In this document: in pieces, positions 6,660 through 12,718 of the stretch
How the letters are laid out: each line of letters begins with the position of its first letter
How positions within the stretch are numbered: position 1 is the stretch's first letter
Assembly (NCBI GenBank): GCA_016870855.1
Contig: VGAF01000026.1
Location: 1-12,718 of the forward strand
DNA length: 12,718 nt
Reading direction: 5' to 3'
Source: Actinomycetota bacterium
Lineage (GTDB): Bacteria > Actinomycetota > Actinomycetes > Nanopelagicales > Nanopelagicaceae
Notes under the pieces: generated by a model
The model's database searches: none
Told to the model about the DNA's origin: nothing
What the model saw: the letters and a program-made list of their open reading frames with translations, nothing else
Translations under genes and position numbers: made by a program

Positions 6660-8255
6660 ATGAACTCCACAGTCAAACGGGGGCTCGTCTCTCTCTTGGC
6701 CGCTTCGTCACTTGTAGCAACAATGCTGTTGGGAATTGCACCAGCACAAGCCGCTAAGGGTGCGAACTGCCAGGTAAACACCCCGGCGGCAAGCGCACAG
6801 TGCGATCTGATCACTGTAGCTCTTGTCAACAAAGTATTAACTCTTGATCCTGCTAACCCAGGTCGTACAACTAACCAAAACTATGTCACGCGTCTGCTCG
6901 TGCAAGGACAACTCTTCCGCTATGACGGAAAGGGTGTTGCGCAGCCTGACCTAGTCGATACCTACAACGTTTCTAGCGATGGTCTAACTTGGACCTTCGT
7001 ATTGAAGAAGGGCTTGAAGTACTCCGATGGTGTAACTCCTGTCACCGCTGATGATGCGGTATTTAGCTGGGAGTACAACCTAAAGCCTGCACCTCCAGGA
7101 TTTACCAGCGTGACAAATGTTGCGGCATCTGATGCACGTACCATTGTTGTAACGCTAAGCAAGCCATTCTCCGATTTCCCACGTGCGATTGCTGGTATCT
7201 ACTGGACCATCAACCCACGGAGCGCGGCTGCTAACAATGCTGCTTACTGGAGCAATCCACTAAGCGCTGGTCCATTCCGTATCAAGAAGTGGGTACAAGG
7301 AGCCGATGAGTTCCTAGTAGAGGCAAATCCAAATTACTGGGCGAAGTTGGCCGTCAAGCGAGTTCGCTTCTTGGCTATTCCAGATCCGGTAACACGCGTC
7401 CTTGCGCTAAAGCAAGGCACGATTGATTACGCCTTCGATCTTCCAGCCTCTATCGGTAGAAATCAGCTAAATGATCCGAAGCAATTCCGTGGCACGCCTT
7501 TCCAGCTCCAAGGTAACTTCACCCTGGACTTCAATCTCCGCGCTGGAAATGAAGATAAGCCATGGTTTGATCCCAAGGTACGTCAGGCGCTCTCCTTCGC
7601 ACTTGACCGTAAGCAGTTCAGCGATCTCGCCTTCAGCGGTGAAGTTGTTCCTTCTTGCGCACTTACCTATCCAACAAATCCAAACTATCTCTGCGTAAAG
7701 CCTGGTGGCGTAAAGCAGGATCTACAGAAGGCTAAGGAGTTACTTGCTCAAACCAAGTGGCCAACCGGCTTCCCGATCCGCTTGAGCGTCTTTAACCGTC
7801 CAGGTTGGGCAGATGGTGCATCGGTCATTGCTTCTCAGTGGGCGAAGATCGGCGTAGTTGCAACAGTTGCTGCTGAACCAGATGCAGTCGGACTTGCTGG
7901 CCAGACCAATGGAACCTTCCAGGTCCAGCTCTCAGGTTACGGCTCAACATGGTTGAGCGGTGGTCTTGCAACCTACATGGGCGCTGTTGGCGCTTGGACT
8001 GTCTGGTCTGGCTCGAAGTCAAATGACGCACTTGTCTCTACTTACGATGCCGCAATCGGTAAGAAGGCGCAGCAAGCTGTACTCACCACAATCGAACAGT
8101 TGATCTGGGATGAGTCGGCTCATATCCCCGTCGGACAACGTTCAGGTTGGGGCGCATCACGTCTACCAGCAGGCGTATTCCAGAATGCGACTGCAACTGA
8201 CCTCTATGTCGTCAAGCAGACACCTGCTCTAGACGCACAGAAGAAAAAGAAGTAA
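6660..8255 (+). CDS. ABC transporter substrate-binding protein, peptide/nickel/opine type (SBP_bac_5, DppA/OppA-like)
   Basis: Extracytoplasmic solute receptor for the importer encoded downstream. It has 531 residues, normal for the family. The start is fixed by GAAAGGA (6649-6655), 4 nt before the ATG. Seen: a basic N-terminus (MNSTVKRG), a hydrophobic core, and an APAQA-AKG site that fits signal peptidase I cleavage near residue 31. The typical early family block LTWTFVLKKGLKYSDG with ADDAVFSWEYN spans about 109-140, and FNLRAGNEDKPWFDPKVRQALSFALDRK lies mid-protein. No lipobox is present (Cys37 is preceded by KGAN). Cys333 and Cys345 flank a PTNPNYL loop and Cys37/Cys48 form another close pair, so disulfides are possible. 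The tail is AQKKKK. Codon use is regular and AAG-rich, consistent with high expression. The ligand may be a peptide, but this family also binds glycosides, opines and metals. Confidence 0.94.
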   Translation: MNSTVKRGLVSLLAASSLVATMLLGIAPAQAAKGANCQVNTPAASAQCDLITVALVNKVLTLDPANPGRTTNQNYVTRLLVQGQLFRYDGKGVAQPDLVDTYNVSSDGLTWTFVLKKGLKYSDGVTPVTADDAVFSWEYNLKPAPPGFTSVTNVAASDARTIVVTLSKPFSDFPRAIAGIYWTINPRSAAANNAAYWSNPLSAGPFRIKKWVQGADEFLVEANPNYWAKLAVKRVRFLAIPDPVTRVLALKQGTIDYAFDLPASIGRNQLNDPKQFRGTPFQLQGNFTLDFNLRAGNEDKPWFDPKVRQALSFALDRKQFSDLAFSGEVVPSCALTYPTNPNYLCVKPGGVKQDLQKAKELLAQTKWPTGFPIRLSVFNRPGWADGASVIASQWAKIGVVATVAAEPDAVGLAGQTNGTFQVQLSGYGSTWLSGGLATYMGAVGAWTVWSGSKSNDALVSTYDAAIGKKAQQAVLTTIEQLIWDESAHIPVGQRSGWGASRLPAGVFQNATATDLYVVKQTPALDAQKKKK

Positions 8256-8265
8256 CTAGTTAGGA

Positions 8266-8305
8266 ATTGGCGGGGCGAGGGGAGAAATCTCTTCGCCCCG
8301 CCAAT
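8266..8305 (+). terminator. Strong intra-operon hairpin after the binding-protein gene
   Basis: Perfect 13-bp stem ATTGGCGGGGCGA (8266-8278) with its complement at 8293-8305. It is extended inward by five further pairs (including two G-U) to a GAAA tetraloop at 8284-8287. It begins 11 nt after the stop codon. The bases that follow are ATATAAATAG, not a U-tract, so it is a poor intrinsic terminator. A 3'-end protecting or attenuating role that gives more binding protein than permease is more likely, as known for malE and oppA transcripts. Confidence 0.75.
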
Positions 8306-8334
8306 ATATAAATAGAAGGTGCGTTTCGGGGTCA

Positions 8335-8363
8335 TTGTCTTTGACCCGCTAGCGATTTAGACT
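8335..8363 (+). promoter_or_regulatory. Possible secondary promoter before the permease genes
   Basis: TTGTCT (8335-8340) and TAGACT (8358-8363) are separated by 17 bp, each matching 4 of 6 sigma70 consensus bases, 64 bp before the first permease ATG. A 6-bp inverted repeat GGGTCA/TGACCC (8329-8334 and 8342-8347) overlaps the -35 and could be an operator half-site pair. The 172-nt gap is the only long spacer inside the importer operon. Weak evidence, by eye only. Confidence 0.25.
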
Positions 8364-8427
8364 CAAACCAAGCCCAGCCAGAGATGATCTTTACGGCTCC
8401 GAAGAGATAGGACTGGAAACGTTAGCA

Positions 8428-9441
8428 ATGGCTCCAGATAAGGCTTCTACCGCCCCCGAAGAGATATTGGCAGAACAGCGCCTGCCGGATAAGAACAAGA
8501 TTGCGCTCCGAAGAACCTTGATTGGTCGAATCTTCCGATCACTTGTAGTGGGTTTCTGGGTTATGTTCATCGCTTTCTCGCTACTCCGCTTTAGCCCCGG
8601 CGATCCAATCCGTAATGCGCTCGGTACTGATGCGACCGAAGAAGCGGTCGCTGCGCTCCGTGAGGTTTATGGTCTAGATCGACCATTCTTTATTCAATTT
8701 TGGAATTACTTTACCGGGGTCTTTCAAGGTGACTTTGGCGTCTCGTTCTTCTCCAGCCGCGATGTCTCTGAAGTAATCTCAACTCACCTCCCAGTCACAT
8801 TGATGATTATCTTGCTTTCAATTCTTGGCGCCGTCACACTTGCAGTCCCGATTGCGCTCTCGGTCGCACTTAGCCGCCGTCCTGGGGTCACATATTTCTT
8901 CCGTACCGCAACTTCAATTTCGCTCGCACTCCCTGGATTCTTCCTCGCACTTATCGGATTGCTGTACTTCGGCACTGTTCTAAATTGGGCGCCGGCGGCG
9001 GGATATGAAGGTAACTTCCCGGGAAATCTCAAGTATCTATGGTTGCCGGCGCTGGTGAACTGTTTCTCCCTCGTGCCAATCCTCTCGCGCGTACTTCATA
9101 GTTCATTGATGGATACCCTCGATGAAGAGTATGTAGAGACTGGTGTTATTAGAGGCGTGCGCAAACTCCGCTTCTATTGGTCCTACATGCTCCGCCCATC
9201 ACTTGCACCAACAGTGGTGCTCTTGAGCTACATGATTGGTGTGATGATCGGCGGCACGGTCGTTATGGAAACAATCTTCTCGCTACCGGGAATTGGGCGA
9301 GAGTTGATTCAAGCGGTCGATACCCGTGATTACGCGGTGGTCCAAAGCATCGTGATGGTCTTCGGTTTGATTGTTGTCTTTGTAAGTTTCATCGGCGATC
9401 TACTTGGCTATCTATTAGATCGGCGAGTGACGCTCTCATGA
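8428..9441 (+). CDS. ABC transporter permease, DppB/OppB family
   Basis: First membrane subunit of the Dpp/Opp-type importer, 337 residues, usual length. Seen: a cytoplasmic N-terminus rather longer than usual (about 30 polar residues), TM1 around 34-55 followed by the family's RFSPGDPI, a periplasmic-side region with YGLDRPFFIQFWNYFTGVFQGDFGVS (81-106), and five further hydrophobic segments. A cytoplasmic EAA-type loop lies at about 233-263 (DEEYVETGVIRGV, then RPSLAP), and METIFSLPGIGRELIQAVDTRDYAVVQ at 280-306. The start has GGAA 9 nt upstream. The last four bases overlap the next gene (ATGA), so the two permeases are translationally coupled and form the heterodimeric channel. Confidence 0.94.
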   Translation: MAPDKASTAPEEILAEQRLPDKNKIALRRTLIGRIFRSLVVGFWVMFIAFSLLRFSPGDPIRNALGTDATEEAVAALREVYGLDRPFFIQFWNYFTGVFQGDFGVSFFSSRDVSEVISTHLPVTLMIILLSILGAVTLAVPIALSVALSRRPGVTYFFRTATSISLALPGFFLALIGLLYFGTVLNWAPAAGYEGNFPGNLKYLWLPALVNCFSLVPILSRVLHSSLMDTLDEEYVETGVIRGVRKLRFYWSYMLRPSLAPTVVLLSYMIGVMIGGTVVMETIFSLPGIGRELIQAVDTRDYAVVQSIVMVFGLIVVFVSFIGDLLGYLLDRRVTLS

Positions 9442-10280
9442 GTAAAGAAAAGAAGAAGCGTAAGGATCGCGGTGAAGGCGCCTTTGGCCTCTACGCTGGA
9501 TTTGGCATGTTGGGAGCGATGCTACTTGCCGGACTTCTGATACCAATCTTCAGCAAGTACGATCCAAATGGTCTCGGCCCAGACCAGATCTTCCCGCCTA
9601 GCTCGAAGTACTTCTTCGGCACCGACATGCTTGGTCGCGATGTCTTCACCCGCGTCTTTGATGCTGTCTTTGTTGACTTGGGTACTGCTCTTATCGGCGT
9701 ACTTATTCCGCTCTTTGTTGGCACGGTGGTTGGAACGCTTCTTGGGATCTCCCGAAACCGACGCGTTAATTCATTTGTTGGTTCGCTGATTGATGGCATT
9801 AACGCTTTCCCTTTCCTAATCTTCGTAATCGCACTCGTTGCCTTCCTTGGCGCTGGCCTCGGTAGCATCATCATCGCGCTCTCGCTAGTTAACTGGGCGC
9901 GTTATGCGCGTATCGCTCGTACCCGCGCGGTCGTTGTAAATCAACAAGGTTATGTTGAAGCAGCGCGCACGCTCGGCTATTCACCAACTCGTATTCTCTT
10001 CCGCCACATCATTCCCAATGTCTCTTCTGAGACCCGCGCATATGCGTTAAGCGATTTCATCATCGTGATCATCGCTGTTGCCGCGCTCTCGTTCTTGGGC
10101 CTTGGCGTATCGCCCCCACAAGCCGAGTGGGGCGCCATGATTAAAGATGGCGCAAACATCATCACCCTCGCATGGTGGACCGCGGTCTTCCCTGGCCTTG
10201 CGCTCTGCTGGGCCGGTATCGCAGTCGCGCTTATTGCTGAAGGGTTAAGCCGTCGCCTAAGAGAAGGAGGCCAGCGATGA
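9438..10280 (+). CDS. ABC transporter permease, DppC/OppC family
   Basis: Second membrane subunit, 280 residues. Seen: a very basic N-terminus (MSKEKKKRKDRG), TM1 about 17-37, the family block FFGTDMLGRDVFTRV (59-73), the transmembrane transport domain from about 85, the EAA loop YVEAARTLGYSPTRILFRHIIPN (172-194), and the closing LSFLGLGVSPPQAEWGAMI (217-235). The start overlaps the DppB-like stop by ATGA, and its own end overlaps the next ATPase gene in the same way. The EAA loop would contact one of the two ATPases. Confidence 0.95.
   Translation: MSKEKKKRKDRGEGAFGLYAGFGMLGAMLLAGLLIPIFSKYDPNGLGPDQIFPPSSKYFFGTDMLGRDVFTRVFDAVFVDLGTALIGVLIPLFVGTVVGTLLGISRNRRVNSFVGSLIDGINAFPFLIFVIALVAFLGAGLGSIIIALSLVNWARYARIARTRAVVVNQQGYVEAARTLGYSPTRILFRHIIPNVSSETRAYALSDFIIVIIAVAALSFLGLGVSPPQAEWGAMIKDGANIITLAWWTAVFPGLALCWAGIAVALIAEGLSRRLREGGQR
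10264..10270 (+). promoter_or_regulatory. Near-perfect Shine-Dalgarno for the first ATPase gene
   Basis: AAGGAGG lies 6 nt before the ATG at 10277, inside the end of the DppC-like gene. It is the strongest ribosome-binding site in the window and fixes the ATGA-overlap start of the ATPase gene. Confidence 0.75.
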
Positions 10281-11254
10281 AACAAGCGGGAACGCTCCTA
10301 GATCTTGTCGATGTCGAAATTGGTATCCCCCATCCACGGCGCGACACTTTGGTAATCGTGCGTAAAGCGAACTTCTCAGTCAACTACGGTGAGATGGTCG
10401 GCATCGTTGGTGAGTCTGGCTCTGGAAAGACGATGGTCTGCCGCGCAATTATTGGAACTCTAAAGCGGCGCGGCGCCGAAGTTATTGGTGGCCAAGTCAA
10501 TTTCGAAGGGCAAGATCTTTCGAAGATCTCTGAGTCAACTTGGAAATCCCTCCGTGGCAAAGTGATTGGCTACGTTCCGCAATCAGCACTTGCCGGTCCT
10601 AATCCAGTTCTAACGATTGAGAAGCAGCTCGCCGAAGCTCTTGAGAACACCGATGGCAAAGGTTCGATCAAGGAGCGTTCGAAAGAATTACTTGATCTAG
10701 TCAAGATCCGCCGAATTGATACCGTGCTTCGCCAATACCCATATCAACTCTCGGGCGGTATGCGTCAGCGCGTGATGATTGCCTGCGCCTTGGCGACAAG
10801 TCCCAAGTTGTTGATTGCTGATGAACCAACAACCGGACTTGATGTAACAGTCCAATCCCAGATCATGGAGCTCCTAAAGGAGATCCGTAAGGAGCTAGGA
10901 ACGGCAATCATTTTGATCTCACACGATCTAGCACTTGTCGATGATGTTTGCGACAAGGTGGTTGTGATGCATGCCGGCGCAACTGTTGAAGTTGGCGGTA
11001 CTGGGAGCATGGCAAAGCCAAAGCACCCTTACACAATCGCGCTCAACTCCTCACGTATCGATATCGCAAAGCCGGGCGGCGAATTGATCACCATCGCTGG
11101 GAATCCGCCATCGGTTGGTGAGTGGATGGCTGGTTGCAGATTTGCCCTCCGCTGTTCCTACAAAGAAGCTGACTGCGCCGTAGGCGAACATCCACCGCTA
11201 TTCGGAGAGCGTGGTGGCCACCAGACCGCTTGCCTACACGCAGATAAGATCTAA
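10277..11254 (+). CDS. ABC transporter ATP-binding protein, DppD/OppD family, with C-terminal cysteine domain
   Basis: Cytoplasmic ATPase energising the importer, 325 residues. Seen: Walker A GESGSGKT (45-52), Q-loop PQSALAGPNP (101-110), signature LSGGMRQR (158-165), Walker B LLIADEP (178-184), D-loop TGLDV and switch His216 (SHDLAL). All catalytic residues are intact. The C-terminal oligopeptide-transporter domain has AGNPPSV and four cysteines at 287, 293, 300 and 319 in GCRFALRCSYKEADC...ACLH. This conserved pattern is thought to bind a [4Fe-4S] cluster in DppD-type subunits. The start is set by AAGGAGG and by the 4-nt overlap with the permease gene. The partner ATPase follows after 11 nt. 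Confidence 0.95.
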   Translation: MKQAGTLLDLVDVEIGIPHPRRDTLVIVRKANFSVNYGEMVGIVGESGSGKTMVCRAIIGTLKRRGAEVIGGQVNFEGQDLSKISESTWKSLRGKVIGYVPQSALAGPNPVLTIEKQLAEALENTDGKGSIKERSKELLDLVKIRRIDTVLRQYPYQLSGGMRQRVMIACALATSPKLLIADEPTTGLDVTVQSQIMELLKEIRKELGTAIILISHDLALVDDVCDKVVVMHAGATVEVGGTGSMAKPKHPYTIALNSSRIDIAKPGGELITIAGNPPSVGEWMAGCRFALRCSYKEADCAVGEHPPLFGERGGHQTACLHADKI

Positions 11255-11265
11255 AGGACCAGAAC

Positions 11266-12066
11266 ATGACCAATGAATTATTGATGGAAGCTCGCGATGT
11301 GAGCGTCACCTTTGGTGGCGGCGTAAACACAGTAAAAGCGGCCCAGAACTGCTCCTTGACGCTCCGCGCTGGCGAACCGATCGGAATCGTCGGTGAATCA
11401 GGCTCTGGTAAATCAACGCTGGCCCGAGTTCTTGCTGGGCTACAAGCGCCAACTGGTGGCGAAGTTCTCTTCCGTGGTAAGAGCGTCTTTAAAGGAAGTA
11501 AGTCCTACCTGGATGGAACTCGTAATCAAGTTCAAATGGTCTTTCAAGATCCCTACGGGAGCCTAAACCCACAATTAACTGGGCTCTCAGCGGTAGCTGA
11601 AGCGGTTCGTATCCATAAGAAACTCGGTAAAGAAGAGTCTGAAGCAAATGCTCTGGAACTTCTCCAGCGGATGGGTATCGGAAAACTTGATGCGCTTAAG
11701 AAACCACGCCAACTCTCCGGCGGCCAACGCCAACGCGTCAGCGTCGCGCGCGCACTTTCAGCGAGCCCATCGGTATTACTTGCCGATGAACCAACCTCAG
11801 CGATTGATCAATCGGCACAAGCCCAACTATTGAAACTCTTCCTCGGGCTACTCAATGATGGGCTCTCCATCGTTTTGATCTCCCATGACCTTGGCGTCAT
11901 CCGCTATCTCACCAAGCGCGTCTACGTTATGAAAGATGGCGTCTTTGTCGAATCTGGCGAAACCGAGAAGGTGTTTAACGATCCCCAAGAGGAGTACACC
12001 AAGTTGTTACTTGCTTCGATTCCAGGCGAATTGGGTAAGGCAGCGCGGCAAAAACTCGCTCGTTAG
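11266..12066 (+). CDS. ABC transporter ATP-binding protein, DppF/OppF family, short form
   Basis: Second ATPase of the importer, 266 residues. Seen: Walker A GESGSGKS (43-50), Q-loop FQDPYGSLNP (93-102), signature LSGGQRQR (150-157), Walker B LLADEP (171-176), D-loop SAID in place of the common SALD, and switch His207 (SHDLG). The chain ends soon after EEYTKLLLASIPG, so the C-terminal oligopeptide-transporter extension found in most OppF/DppF proteins (about 320 residues) is missing. Only the DppD-like partner has that domain and its cysteines. AAAGGA (from about 11252) precedes the ATG. The TAG stop overlaps the convergent SDR stop. Confidence 0.94.
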   Translation: MTNELLMEARDVSVTFGGGVNTVKAAQNCSLTLRAGEPIGIVGESGSGKSTLARVLAGLQAPTGGEVLFRGKSVFKGSKSYLDGTRNQVQMVFQDPYGSLNPQLTGLSAVAEAVRIHKKLGKEESEANALELLQRMGIGKLDALKKPRQLSGGQRQRVSVARALSASPSVLLADEPTSAIDQSAQAQLLKLFLGLLNDGLSIVLISHDLGVIRYLTKRVYVMKDGVFVESGETEKVFNDPQEEYTKLLLASIPGELGKAARQKLAR

Positions 12067-12080
12067 ATCCGAATATCTAA
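12063..12080. repeat. Short palindrome over two convergent stop codons
   Basis: TTAGAT (12063-12068) and ATCTAA (12075-12080) around 6 nt. It covers both stop codons of the convergent ATPase and SDR genes. It is too short and A+T-rich to be a convincing terminator alone, but it is the only symmetric element at this junction. Confidence 0.3.
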
Positions 12081-12718
12081 GGTGGTTCCACCATCAACGA
12101 TAATTACTTGACCTGTAACAAAAGATGAGTGTTCCGATCCCAAGAAGAAGATAACTTCGGCCTGTTCGCTCGTTTTGGCAAACCTTCCCATTGGAATTGC
12201 GGCGAGTAATCTGGCTTCAGTCGTTAGACCTTTCTTCTCCAGATCTCCCATATTCCGACTCTCGGTAAATCCAGGCGCAACCGCATTTGCGCGGATCCCA
12301 TCTCTTGCCCATTCAAGTGCGAGCGTGCGCGTTAAAGCTTCGATACCGGCTTTGGCGGCCGCGTAAGAAGCGCGCCCCGGCAGCGCGATATGGGCAACGA
12401 TTGAGGAGATAGAGACGATCGCGCCTTTCCCAGAAGCCTTGAGATACGGGTAAGTGGCTCGGGCGCAGCGAAACGCCCCATCGAGATGTACCCCGAGAAT
12501 TCGATCCCAATCTTCATCTAAATAGGTGGCGGTATCGCCCTGGCGGAAATTACCCGCGTTATTTACTAAGACATCAATCCGACCAAAGTGATCGCCAACG
12601 CTCTTTACACCGCTATTAACCGAGGCGCTGCTCGCAACATCCATCACAACGCCAAAGACGCGCTCGCCACTTGGATCGATTGCGGCTACTGCAGCTTTAG
12701 CTTCGCTCTCACCCAGAT
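12063..12718 (-). CDS. SDR-family oxidoreductase (FabG-like), 5' end beyond window
   Basis: Third short-chain dehydrogenase of the window. The frame stays open to base 12718 (upstream residues include LGESEAKAAVAAIDPSGERV), so the methionines near 12647 are internal and the glycine-rich cofactor motif lies outside. About 217 residues are visible. Seen: MDVASSASV (acidic residue after strand 3), IDVLVNNAGNF, catalytic serine in SISSIVAH, YAAAK (Tyr and Lys of the active site), RANAVAPGF, and the C-terminal FVTGQVIIVDGG. It runs convergent to the ABC importer, and the two stop codons share bases at TTAG (12063-12066). It may belong to the same catabolic unit, but it is transcribed from outside the window. 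Substrate unknown. Confidence 0.9.
   Translation of the reverse strand, partial: LGESEAKAAVAAIDPSGERVFGVVMDVASSASVNSGVKSVGDHFGRIDVLVNNAGNFRQGDTATYLDEDWDRILGVHLDGAFRCARATYPYLKASGKGAIVSISSIVAHIALPGRASYAAAKAGIEALTRTLALEWARDGIRANAVAPGFTESRNMGDLEKKGLTTEARLLAAIPMGRFAKTSEQAEVIFFLGSEHSSFVTGQVIIVDGGTTLDIRI

Noticed and set aside
12645..12647. Start of the third SDR at the methionines near 12647
   Set aside because: The frame continues to the window edge, and this point is strand 3 of the Rossmann fold, not its start.
1..12718. CRISPR array, insertion sequence, toxin-antitoxin, defence or phage genes
   Set aside because: No spaced direct repeats, transposase motifs, or defence or phage proteins are visible on either strand.

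Overview
The window looks like a piece of an actinobacterial chromosome, probably from a streamlined planktonic lineage (freshwater Nanopelagicales/Luna-like). This rests on several traits: moderate G+C, very short or overlapping gene ends, a tRNA gene with no encoded CCA, actinobacterial-style PPDK motifs, and an exported oligopeptide-type binding protein with an N-terminus like those of that group. The lineage is an inference from general appearance; no marker gene here settles it.

Layout, left to right. (1) Positions 2-669 hold the 3' part of an A+T-rich FkbM-type methyltransferase gene, cut by the window edge and carrying one apparent 1-nt deletion. (2) A tRNA-Tyr(GTA) on the minus strand (724-805) lies at the change from about 40% G+C to about 50% or more. 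(3) A SulP-family anion transporter without a STAS domain (904-2160) runs tail-to-tail, with a 4-nt gap, into (4) a minus-strand three-gene operon read right to left: an SDR oxidoreductase (6421-5627), pyruvate phosphate dikinase ppdK (5619-2926) and a second SDR (2916-2165, with an apparent 1-nt deletion near its end). (5) A 238-bp divergent control region (6422-6659) carries two inverted repeats and a sigma70-like promoter. (6) A plus-strand five-gene peptide/nickel/opine (Dpp/Opp) type ABC importer follows: secreted binding protein, a strong intra-operon hairpin, two permeases and two ATPases (6660-12066), with ATGA start/stop overlaps. (7) A third SDR enters from the right edge (12718-12063, 5' end missing) and its stop codon overlaps the stop of the last ATPase gene.

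How the parts may work together (inference): the divergent SDR-ppdK-SDR operon and the importer share one control region with a 27-bp imperfect palindrome, so they may be co-regulated. A plausible reading is an uptake-and-oxidation module. A small organic solute, not necessarily a peptide, is imported, oxidised by NAD(P)-dependent SDR enzymes and carried towards pyruvate, which PPDK converts to phosphoenolpyruvate for gluconeogenesis. Nothing in the sequence identifies the substrate. No mobile element, CRISPR array, or defence system is visible, and no gene-free stretch exceeds 300 bases.
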